DNA of 64,000 nt from Manihot esculenta (taxonomy: Eukaryota > Streptophyta > Magnoliopsida > Malpighiales > Euphorbiaceae), in contig NC_035173.2 of the NCBI RefSeq assembly GCF_001659605.2, forward strand, positions 13,288,347-13,352,346, read 5' to 3'. The notes beneath the pieces were generated by a model, which saw nothing but the letters and a program-made list of their open reading frames with translations, searched no databases and had not been told where the DNA came from. Positions 33,466-44,417 of the stretch are shown here, piece after piece. The translations under genes and the position numbers were made by a program. Each line of letters starts with the position of its first letter. Within the stretch, counting starts at the first letter, position 1.

Positions 33466-36400
33466 GTGGTGGCAGGTAACTTAGTCATTGGTTGTTCAGA
33501 TGTGTATGCCTTGATGGACCCTGGTGCATCTCATTCTTTTATTGCTCCGAGAGCCGTCCAGAGGTTGGGGTTGATGATCTCTGAGTTAGAGTGTCCTCTC
33601 CGGGTCAGTGGACCCAAGTGTGATCCATCAGTGGCAGAGTCAGTCTGCCAGTGTAGTCCTGTGTTTGTTGAGGGAAGATGCTTGTCCGCCGACCTGGTGG
33701 TTCTAGATTTGACCGATTTTGACGTCATTCTAGGGATGGACTGGCTATCTACCCATGGTGCTACCTTGGACTGCAGGGACAAGGTAGTCAGGTTCAGAGT
33801 TCAGGATGGGTCAGAGGTTGTCTTCAGGGGAGACAGGAGGGGTACACCTAGAGGTCTGATATCAGCTCTTCAGGCTCGTAGGTTGCTTAGGAAGGGATGT
33901 AAGGGGTATTTGGCTCATGTGAGAGAGCTTAGCAGTCAGGTTAGAGAGCCCGCCTCAGTGCCAGTGGTTAGAGAGTTTCTAGAAGTCTTCCCAAATGAGC
34001 TGCCAGGTTTACCGCCTGCTAGGGAGATAGAGTTCGAGATAGAATTGATGCCTGGAACCCGACCGATCTCTATCCCTCCCTACAAGATGGCTCCAGCTGA
34101 GTTGAAGGAATTGAAAGAACAATTGCAAGAGCTGGTAGACAAGGGCTTCATCCGACCGAGTACCTCACCCTGGGGTGCTCCAGTTTTGTTCGTGAAAAAG
34201 AAGGATGGATCCCTTAGACTTTGTATCGACTACAGGCAGTTGAACAAAGTCACTACCAAGAATAAGTACCCATTGCCAAGGATCGACGATCTATTTGACC
34301 AGCTAGCCGGAGCAGGTTGTTTCTCCAAAATAGATCTGAGATCTGGGTACCATCAGCTGAGGATCAGAGATGAGGATGTGCCAAAGACAGCTTTCAGGAC
34401 CAGATATGGGCATTTTGAGTTCCTTGTAATGCCGTTTGGGTTAACTAACGCCCCTGCAGCATTCATGGATCTCATGAACAGAGTGTTTAGTCAGTACCTG
34501 GATCACTTTGTTATTGTCTTCATAGATGATATCTTAGTGTATTCCAGGAATGCAGAGGAGCATGCCCATCATCTGCGGTTGGTCTTGCAGACCTTGAGGG
34601 AACATGGCTTGTATGCCAAGTTCTCTAAATGTGAGTTCTGGCTGAGGAGCATTTCGTTCTTGGGGCATGTAGTGTCAGAGAATGGGATAGAGGTAGACCC
34701 CAAGAAGACAGAAACTGTGGCTAACTGGCCTAGACCCACTTCAGTGACGGAGATCAGGAGTTTCTTGGGTTTGGCAGGTTACTACAGGAGGTTCGTTCAG
34801 GACTTCTCAAAAATAGCAGCTCCTCTGACCAGACTAACCAGAAAGGATCAGAAGTTTCTGTGGACCGACCAGTGCGAAGAGAGTTTTGAAGAGCTTAAGA
34901 AGAGGTTGACTTCAGCACCAGTTTTAACTCTGCCATCTAGTGATGAGGACTTTACAGTCTTTTGTGATGCGTCCTGTGTGGGACTGGGTTGTGTACTGAT
35001 GCAGAATGAGAGGGTGATTGCTTATGCTTCTAGACAACTGAAGAAGCATGAGTTGAATTACCCCACACATGACCTTGAGATGGCAGCAGTAATCTTTGCG
35101 CTCAAGATGTGGAGGCACTACCTCTATGGGGTAAAATGTGAGATCTTCACAGATCATAAAAGCCTGCAGTACATCCTGAGTCAAAGAGATTTGAACTTGA
35201 GACAGAGGAGATGGGTAGAGCTGCTGAGTGACTACGATTGTAAGATTCAGTATCATCCGGGTAAGGCGAATGTCGTGGCAGACGCCCTAAGCCGGAAGTC
35301 ACTAGGCAGTCTATCCCACATCACGGCAGAGAGGAGACCAGTGGTGAAGGAGTTTTACAAGCTCATTGATGAAGGTCTACAGTTGGAGATGTCTGGTACA
35401 GGTGCCTTGGTTGCTCAGATGAAAGTGACATCCGTGTTTCTGGAGCAGGTGGCTCAGAAACAGCATGAGGACCCAGAGTTAGTGAAGATTGCCAGGACTG
35501 TTCAGTCAGGCAAGGACAGCGAGTTCAGATTTGACAGTAAGGGGATCCTCCGCTATGGGAGTCGATTGTGTGTACCAGATGACATAGGGCTAAAAGGAGA
35601 CATTATGAGAGAGGCTCATAATGCAAGATACAGCGTTCACCCCGGAGCCACCAAGATGTATCAAGATTTGAAGAAGGTTTATTGGTGGCCAGCGATGAAG
35701 AAAGAAGTGGCACAGTTTGTGTCCGCCTGTGAAGTATGTCAGAGGGTGAAGCTGGAACACCAGAAGCCGGCTGGAATGCTTAACCCGCTACCTATTCCAG
35801 AGTGGAAATGGGAGAACATAGCTATGGACTTCGTAGTGGGGTTACCGGTGGCATCCAACAGAGTGGACTCCATATGGGTGATTGTGGACAGACTCACCAA
35901 ATCTGCTCACTTCATTCCTGTCAGGAGTGGCTACTCTGTGGACAAGTTGGCGCAGGTATATGTGGATGAGATCGTCAGGCTGCATGGGGTTCCGGTTTCG
36001 ATAGTGTCTGATAGAGGGCCCCAGTTCACCTCCAGGTTTTGGCGAAGTCTGCAGAATGCCATGGGTACTAGGTTGGATTTCAGTACTGCCTTCCACCCCC
36101 AGACTGACGGACAGTCAAAAAGGACCATCCAGACTATCGATGACATGTTCAGAATGTGTGTGCTGGACTTTGGCGGTTCTTGGAGGCAGCATCTACCTTT
36201 AGTGGAGTTTGCCTACAATAACAACCATCATGCTAGCATCGGGATGGCTCCATATGAAGCTCTATATGGGAGGAAGTGCAGATCACCTGTTTGCTGGGAA
36301 GAAGTTGGAGAAAAGGCCTTGGCAGGGTCTGAGCTAGTAGAGATCACCAGCAGGGTGGTACCCTGAATCAGAGAAAGAATCAAGACTGCTGCAAGCAGAT

Positions 36401-36861
36401 AGAAGAGTTATGCAGACATCCGCAGAAGGCAAGTAGAGTTCCAGGAGGGGGAGCTGGTATTGCTCAAGGTGTCTCCAATGAAAGGAGTGGTTCGGTTCGG
36501 AAAGAAGGGTAAGTTGGCTCCGCGGTACATCGGACCCTTTGAAGTCTTGCAAAAGATTGGGAATGTATCGTACAAGCTGGATTTACCTGCTTCAATGGAG
36601 AGAATCCATCCGGTTTTCCATGTTTCTATGTTGAGGAAATTTGTGTCAGATCCGGGCAAGGTTCTTAGTGAGCCTGATGTGGAGATCCAAGAGGATCTCA
36701 CCTATGTTGAGCAGCCAGTACGGATCATAGACACCCAAATCAGAAAGCTAAGAAACAAAGAAATCCCGATGGTGAAAGTCCTATGGAACCACCACAATAT
36801 GGAAGAGTGCACCTGGGAGACACGGGAGTCCATGCTCCAGCAATACCCTTATCTTTTCTGA
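33466..36861 (+). pseudogene. pol: Pol of element A: protease, RT, RNase H, integrase, chromodomain-like tail
   Basis: In frame with gag. Protease [11 protein letters not shown] at 33507-33539. RT with [24 protein letters not shown] and FIDD near 34519-34530. RNase H from [11 protein letters not shown] to ADALSRK (about 34950-35295). Integrase HHCC at about 35625-35750, core [34 protein letters not shown]. The chromodomain-like tail is at about 36685-36858. The codon at 36118-36120 encodes Lys where C and D have the catalytic Glu. Stops occur at 36364 (TGA) and 36400 (TAG for CAG). So RT and RNase H are open but the integrase should be inactive. Confidence 0.92.
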
Positions 36862-36930
36862 GGTTAATCCCTTGTGAGTTTATGTGTTTGTATGTATGCT
36901 ATGTGTATGCCATGCTATGTGCTAGTTGAG

Positions 36931-36966
36931 GAACATTCGGGGACGAATGTTCTTAAGGGGGGAGAA
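36931..36966 (+). other. Inverted repeat and polypurine tract of element A
   Basis: GAACATTCG (36931-36939), spacer GGGA, CGAATGTTC (36944-36952), then TTAAGGGGGGAGAA up to the 3' LTR. The tract primes plus-strand DNA synthesis; the role of the inverted repeat is unknown. Confidence 0.88.
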
Positions 36967-39238
36967 TGTAATACCCGGCTAGACTCCGGTATCGGAATTC
37001 CTACCGTCCGGTGGAATTTCAGATGTCGGAGACCTCTAGAAGGGTAAAACCATGTCTTCATGAAATGTTTTAATGTTTTTGATGATTGTTAAGTAAAGAG
37101 GAAATGAGTTTTTGAATAAAAACAACCTTAAGGAAAAACTCAGGTTCGGCCGCCGAAACTCAAAGTTCGGCCGCCGAACATGCATGCACTTTGGGAGTGC
37201 TTTAGGCCCCCGAAGGCATAAGTGAGGAAAGTCCAGGTTCGGCCGCCGAACCTCAAGTTCGGCCGTCGAACATGGCATGCATGCGGAGGCACTTTCGGCC
37301 CCCGAACGTGGCCTGGCCAGCCACTATAAAAGGGTCCCTTAGCCGAAAACGGGCGAGCTTTTTCCCCATTTTCGGCCAAGGTGAGTCCTTCCGCCATTCC
37401 TCACCATCTTTGAGTTCTTCCCTTCAAATCTTTCAAGTTTTTCACAAGTTTTTGCGTGGTTTTGAAGATTTTCGAGTTTAAAGCAAGTTTTGGAGCTTTG
37501 AGGTTCAAGAACTCAAAATCTCCCACCTTCGAGTTTAGGACGTCTCTCTCTCGATCTTCAAGAGGTAAGAGCCGATCTTAAGCTCATTTTATGTTTAAAG
37601 TAAGTTTTATGCAAGATCTATGGGGTAGAATGCATGTTTAGCTTCATAGTTAGGTTTTTGAGTTAATGTTATGTTTTGAGCAATGTATGTTGGATTTGTG
37701 TTGTTATTGTGTGTTGTAATTGGGGTTTAAGTTAGTTTGAAGCCCCTAGGAGCCAATGTATGTATATTTGCATGTTTTGGATGAGTTATATGCATGTTGT
37801 AAGTTTTGGGAGGCAAATGTGCATAAAGGAGCCAAGTTTCTGCCCTTTGGCAGAAGCCAGGTTCGGCAGCCGAAGGAACATTCGGCCGCCGAACATGGCT
37901 GGGGAGGCAGGCCTTTCGGCTGCCGAAGTTGCCCCCGAAAAGAGACTTTCGTCTCTGTCTGGGACTTTCGGCCGCCGAAGGTGCCGCCGAACCTGCCCTG
38001 TTCTGCCTTCCTTTGCATGTTTTTGCATGATTGTTTTGAGGTGTTTTAGGGGGTTTTTGGGGGATGTTTTAGAGTTATGTTCTAGTTGTTTGGTCCCTCA
38101 TTTGAGTCCGCCTGTGTAGGTTCGGACCCGAGGAACCGAGGACCCCAGCAGTGAGTTCAGCTGCTTCTGAGTCAGTAGAGGTTCAGCCAGAGGTGAGTGG
38201 AATGACTTTTATGCTTTAAATAAATAAATCAGTTTTAGCATGATTCACGCATCATGAATGCCATGAGATATAATAGGATGCTTGCATTAGAATCACGAAT
38301 ATGTTGCATTGCATATTATGTTTGATGATGTGGATGAATGTTGAATGATCCTTTGGTCCCCATATGTTATGATGATGATGATACGGTACGGAAGACCAGT
38401 GAGGCCCATTCTACGCCCCTGGCACCATGTAAGAGAAAGACCAGTGAGGCCCATTCTACGCCCCTGGCACAGTTGGTCCATGTTATGTTATGTTATGTAA
38501 GAGAAAGACCAGTGAGGCCCATTCTACGCCCCTGGCACAGTTGGTCCATGTTATGTTATGTTATGTAAGAGAAAGACCAGTGAGGCCCATTCTACGCCCC
38601 TGGCACAGTTGGACCATGTAGGGGGCTATTGGTGACAAATTCATCCTTGATGTGATTAGCTGTGATGTGATGCATTTCATGTTATCATGTGTTTTTAAAT
38701 GTTTTATTATTCTGCTCACTGGGCTCTTGTAGCTCACCCCTCTCCCAAATTCCCCAGATTTGCAGGTACGGGTTAGACAGAGAAGTCAAGAAGAGTCATG
38801 AAGTCATATGTATGTAATAGTTAGAATGTGGACATGACGGATTGTATAATGATGATTGGATATGTAATGTAATGATTTTGAGGTTAGAAGTGTGCTTGAC
38901 CATAGTTATTGTAATCTCTTTTGATACATGATCTTAATGTTTATGGATGTCCATGTTTAGCCAACTCAACTCTTGTTATGCCACCCATTGGGGGCATTGA
39001 TGAGATCCCACAGAGGGGTCAAGTTTATGATTATGTATATGTTCAGTGCATGCACAGGTTGAGTTTGGCGTATGATAGAATGCATGAAAGAGAAGTTTTA
39101 AATTTTTATGTATGTTCTTGATCATGTATGGGATTAAACAAGTTTCCAAGATGTATGTTTGGCTTGCTACGGGTCCCGGCGGCCTTAAGTCGACCCGGAT
39201 CCTAGCGCCGGTAGCGGTCCGATTTTCGGGTCGTTACA
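36967..39238 (+). repeat. 3' LTR of element A
   Basis: 2272 bp with the same order of blocks as the 5' LTR. The main difference is loss of one 54-bp unit in the second motif array (near 37990; present in the 5' LTR around 30330-30384). The TATA box is at 37325-37332. It ends GTCGTTACA followed by TSD GGTAG. Confidence 0.95.
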
Positions 39239-39243
39239 GGTAG

Positions 39244-40695
39244 TGCCTCCACATCTTGAGTGCAAAGATTACTGCTGCCATTTCCAGGTCATGTGTGGGG
39301 TAATTCAACTCATGCTTCTTCAGCTGTCTAGAAGCATAAGCAATCACCCTTTCATTCTGCATTAACACACAACCCAAGCCCACTCGGGATGCATCATAGA
39401 AAACTGTGAAATCCTCATTGCTAGCTGGCAAAGCTAGCACTGGTGCTGATGTTAACCTCTTCTTAAGCTCTTCAAAACTTTCTTCGCACTGGTCAGTCCA
39501 CACGAACTTCTGATTCTTCCTGGTTAGTCTGGTCAGAGGAGCTGCAATTTTTGAGAAGTCCTGAACGAACCTCCTGTAGTAACCTGCCAAACCCAAGAAA
39601 CTTCTAATCTCTGTCACTGAAGTGGGTCTAGGCCAGTTAGCCACAGCTTCTATCTTTTTGGGGTCCACCTCTATCCCATCCTCTGACACTACATGCCCCA
39701 AGAAAGAAATGCTCCTCAGCCAGAACTCACACTTAGAGAACTTGGCATACAAGCCATGTTCCCTCAAGGTCTGCAGAACCAACCTCAGATGATGGGCATG
39801 CTCCTCTGCATTCCTAGAATACACTAAGGTATCATCTATGAAGACAATAAAAAAGTGATCCAGGTATTGACTGAAAACTCTGTTCATGAGATCCATGAAT
39901 GCTGTAGGGGCATTGGTTAACCCGAACGGCATCACAAGGAACTCATAATGCCCATATCTGGTCCTGAAAGCTGTCTTTGACACATCCTCTTCTCTAATCC
40001 TCAGCTGATGGTACCCGGACCTCAGATCTATTTTGGAAAAACAACCTGCTCCTGCTAGCTGGTCGAATAGATCATCGATCCTTGGCAGAGGGTACCTATT
40101 CTTGGTAGTGACTTTGTTCAACTGCCTGTAGTCGATACAAAGTCTAAGGGATCCATCCTTCTTTCTCACAAACAAGACTGGAGCACCCCAAGGTGAGGTA
40201 CTCTGTTGAATGAAGCCCTTTTCTACCAGCTCTTGCAACTGTTCTTTCAATTCTTTCAACTCAGCTGGAGCCATCCTGTAGGGAGGAATAGAGATCGGTC
40301 TAGTTCCAGGCATCAATTCGATTTCAAACTCTATCTCCCTAGCAGGTGGTAGTCCTGGAAGCTCCTCTGGGAAAACATCCTGAAATTCTCTGACAATTGG
40401 CACTGAGGCCGACTCCCTGACCTGACTATCTAGTTCTCTCACATGAGCCAAATACCCCTGACATCCCTTCCTAAGCAACCTACGAGCCTGAAGAGCTGAT
40501 ATCAGACCTCTAGGTGTACCCCTCTTGTCTCCTCTAAAGACGACCTCTGACCCGTTCTGATCTCTGAACCTGACTACCTTGTCTCTGCAGTCCAAGGTAG
40601 CACCATGGGTAGATAGCCAATCCATCCCTAGAATGACATCAAAATCTGTCAAATCTAGAACCACAAGGTCGGCAGAAAGGCATCTTTCCTCAACA
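39244..40695 (-). pseudogene. pol: Protease end, RT and RNase H start of element C
   Basis: 476 open codons: [50 protein letters not shown], catalytic [32 protein letters not shown], ending at MWRHYL where element A interrupts the RNase H (TSD bases belong to HYL). A one-base deletion near 40696 disconnects it from the protease active site. Otherwise this is one of the better preserved RT copies here. Confidence 0.9.
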
Positions 40696-42383
40696 AAACT
40701 GGACTGTACTGGCAGACTGACTTTGCCACTGACGGGTCACACTTGGGTCCACTGACCCATAGGGGGCACTCTAACCTAGAGACTATCAGACCCAACCTCT
40801 CAACGGCTCTCGGAGCAATAAAAGAATGAGATGCACCCGAGTCCATTAATGCATCCACATCAGAACACCCAATGATGAGATTACCTGACACCACGGTGTT
40901 GGATGTGTTAGCCTCCTGCTGTGTCATGGTGAAGATCCTGGCTAGAGCTGATGGACCTTCACCTCGGGAACCAGAAGAAGAGGCTGCCACTCTCCCTCTA
41001 CCTCTGCCACTGCCCTGAGTTGTGGCTGGAGCTGCTGGCTGTGCCACACTACCAGAAGCTGTCTGCTGGGGCTGGCCCATAAAAGGTGCCCTAGGACACT
41101 CCCGAGCCATGTGTCCCTCCTGTCCACATCTAAAACATGCATTAGTCCTAGCCCGACACACTCCCTTGTGTGGCTTCCCACACCTTAGGCATTCTGTACC
41201 ATCTGAGCCTGAGCTCGAGCCACCGCCTATTCCCAGACCGGATTTCAACTTACTCCAGAACTTGTTCTTCTTCGGCTTCTTGGTGGTGTTACTCCACTTC
41301 TTGCTACTTGAGCTCTGAGAAGAGGGACCTGGCCCTCCTCTGCCTGGGGTCTTAACTCCTGAAGACTGGGTCACTGACTGCTTCACTGACCCCTCAATTA
41401 TGGCACTAGCCTCCATTCTTCTAGCCATATCCACCACAGTGTGGAAACTTTCCCTCTCAACTGACTGAATCAAAGAGGAGTACCTAGAATGCAGTTTCAT
41501 AACATATCTCTTGGCTTTCTTCGAATCTGTATCTAGAGCTTGCCCTGAAAAAGGCAATAGCTCTAAGAATTTATCCGTGTACTCCTCTACACTCATGTGT
41601 TCTGTCTGCCTCAGCTGCTCAAACTCAATCATCTTCAGTTCTCTGGAACTGTCTGGAAAAGCCCATCCAGCAAACTCATTTGCAAATTCCTCCCATGTCA
41701 TGCCGTCTAGTCTTGGGTCCACATAACACTTGAACCATTCCCGTGCCTTTTTGCACTTTAAAGTGAACCCAGCCATCTGAATGGCCCTGCTGTCATCTGC
41801 CCCTAGTTCATCAGTTATCGTCTTCACTACTCTCAGGTACTCAAAGGGATCATCCCCTGACTTGTATTTGGGAGCATCCAGCTTAAGGTAATCTGTCATT
41901 TTCACCTTGCTCCCACCTGCTGAGCTAGGTCTAGAAGGTTGAGCAACTGGGGCTGCTGGTTCTGTAGGTGGTGGTGGGGGTGCAGCATTCCCCGAGGTGG
42001 GGTTTGCCGGGGTAGGATAGAAGGGTGAGGGTGGATAAGCTGGATACTATGGGTAAGGTGGATAAGGCATGTACGTAGGATAGGGGTTAAAGCTGGAGTA
42101 ATCCGATGTGCCTCCCATCGGATACCCTGAACCCTATGGGAAGGGTGGATAATGGGGTGGAAAACCATACCCCGAGGCCTGAGCGCCTCCCTGTGACTCC
42201 CCTGTCCCTTCTTCCGACATGCTGACATCCAGATTCCCATCCCTCCTCTAGTCCTCTTCCATAACCTCCCTCACATCTGAAGAACTTCCTCCTCTATCTG
42301 TCCCCCTTCTGCTAGCATCAAAAGACCTTCTAGGGTCCCTTGACACTCTTTCTCTGTTTGATCTACATGACATTGCCCTAGGC
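40696..42383 (-). pseudogene. gag-pol: Gag capsid, zinc knuckle and protease start of element C
   Basis: From 42383 leftward: the Ser/Pro/Tyr-rich N-terminal region with TAG codons at 42248, 42134 and 42047 (each CAG in sibling D or A), KMTDYLKLDAPKYKSGDDPF, AGFTLKCKKAREWFKCYV, EEFANEFAGWAFPDS, a Lys-rich segment, CLRCGKPHKGVC, CFRCGQEGHMARECP, and the protease motif ALMDSGASHSF (Ser, where A and D have Pro). The first ~25 codons lie at 53223-53307 beyond element E. Confidence 0.88.
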
Positions 42384-44369
42384 TGTAACGACCCCAAAAT
42401 GGACCGTCACCGGCGCTAGGATTCAGGTCGGCTTAAGGCCGCCAGAACCCGTAGCAAGCCTGCTATACTCTCTGTGTACCTGTAAATCTCATACATGATC
42501 ATATATTTTCTGTGAAAATAAAAACATTTCTCTGAACCAAGGCTTAACCTGTGCATGCACTATCTCTGTACTCTGTACTCTGTACTCTGTACCCCTGACT
42601 AGAGTTTGCTCTAAATGGGTTAACTCATACCTGTTAAGCCTGGTTTTTCACATACTCTGTAAAACATATACATATACAGATCATGTACATAAAAAAAGAT
42701 TTACAACACAAACATTACTAAGTCAAGCACAACTTTAACTGTATACACAACTAGTACATCTCTTTAATATTACATGTCCACTCTAAACTATTACAAGTCT
42801 CTCTACTCTTTCTGTACTCTGCTGGACTTCCCTTGTACACTGAACATTGAACCTGCAAGACTAGGGTTAAGGGAGTGGGATGAGCTCTATAGCCCAGTGA
42901 GTAGAACAGTAAAACAAGTCATTAAAACATGCTCCTATGAAATGCATCAGATCACAGACAATCCACATCAAGGGTAAACCTGTCACCACATAGTCCCGGT
43001 AACTTTGCCGTGCCAGGGCGTAGAATCGAGCACCTGGTCTTCCTGTTATATATGTATATGTGTATATAACACCTGTGTACTTACCATTGCCAGGGCGTAG
43101 TCAAAGGCTCCTGGACTTCTCTCAGAGACTATTGGATCATTCAGCATTCACCCACATCAACAAATATCTATGCAATGCAACATATTCGTGGATTCTAATG
43201 CAATCAACCTACTGCATAACCATGATGCATGATATATGCTAAAAACATTCCATTTCTCAATTAAAAGAATTAAGTTTAGTTCCACTCACCTGTAGCCAAT
43301 GCTTGGCTAACTCTGGGCCACCTTTAACTCTGATGCAGGTACTACTGCTAAATACCTCGGTTCCTTGGGTCCAAACACACTCTATACAACTGATAAACAA
43401 CTCTTACACAATTCCCCAAAAACCCTCTAAAACCTCATAGAACAATCATAGAAATCATGCAAAGGGAGGCTGAACAGAGCATCTTCGGCGGCCGAATGCT
43501 CCCTCCAGAGCCGAACCTCAGGCATGTTCGGCGGCCGAATCCTCCTTCGGCTGCCGAACCTGAGTTCATCCAGAACTCAGCTTCGTGCACAACCTCACCT
43601 CTCAATCCTCCAAACTATCACAACATGCAAAGCTCAAATCCTTAACATACATATACTCTAGTATATGCATAAAGGGGTCCAAAACTACCTTAAAACCCCA
43701 ACAAACACTACAAAACAACACATATACATGCTTTTACCATGAAAACACCAAAAAACCCTAAACATGCATATCTACCCATAAACTCTCTTTTTCCTTCATA
43801 AAACTCATGTAAAACATCATAAAAACGAAGGATCAACCCTTACCTCTTATAGAACAAAGGCTGGTGTAATCCAAACGTAAAGCTATGGAGGATCTAAGCT
43901 CCAAACTTTCCAAAACTTTGCTCAAAGTACAAAACCTTCAAAAAACAATATAAAACTTACTTAACTTTGAAAGTTTTAATGAAAAACCATGAAAACCATC
44001 TAAGGGGAATAATAACTCACCTCTGGAAGTGAAAAGGAAGCTAATATGATCCATTTCACCGATTGAGGGTTCTTTATAGGCGGCTGACCGCCTCAGCTTC
44101 GGCAGCCAAACCTGCATGCAAAATCATGCAACGTTCGGCAGCAGAACTTGGAGTTTCGGGGGCCAAACCTAAGGCACTTTCGGCGGCCGAACCCGCACTT
44201 AGTTCCCTTGGTCTTTTCTCTTCAAAACTCAAGTCCTTTTCCATTCTAAACCTTTAAAATACTTAAAACATTTAAGAAAACCTTTCTCTTACCCTTCTAG
44301 ATACCTCTGACATCCTCGAATTCCACCGGACGGTAGGAATTCCGATGCTTGATCTAGCCGGGTATTACA
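42384..44369 (-). repeat. 3' LTR of element E
   Basis: 1986 bp, TGTAACGACCCC...GGGTATTACA on plus. It has a short CTCTGTA repeat (about 42565-42595), one complete GCCAGGGCGTAGTCAAAGGC unit (43090), motif copies at 43481-43560 and 44095-44195, and a reversed TATA box at 44071-44080. It is a subfamily distinct from A, C and D LTRs, recognisable but well diverged. Confidence 0.9.
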
Positions 44370-44417
44370 TTCTTCCCCCCTTTAAGAACATTCGTCCTCG
44401 AATGTTCAAACAAATAA
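44370..44417 (-). other. Polypurine tract and inverted repeat of element E
   Basis: Minus strand AAAGGGGGGAAGAA beside the LTR and GAACATTCG-N4-CGAATGTTC at 44396-44417. An inverted second copy of this zone lies at 49896-49933. Confidence 0.85.

Larger units (their letters stand above)
29307..39238 (+). mobile_element. Element A: full-length Tekay-type retrotransposon, plus strand
   Basis: 9932 bp with LTRs 29307-31631 and 36967-39238, TSD GGTAG at 29302-29306 and 39239-39243, primer site, gag-pol and polypurine tract in canonical order. It lies inside the RNase H codons of C. By eye the LTRs differ at about 20 sites plus a 54-bp and a 1-bp length difference, so it is a recent insert. Gag-pol is interrupted by a frameshift, four stops, and a Lys in place of the integrase catalytic Glu. 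Confidence 0.95.

Noticed and set aside
41902..42240. 112-codon minus ORF beside the C gag
   Set aside because: It is in a different frame from the gag homology. The true gag frame runs through the same bases with three TAG codons.
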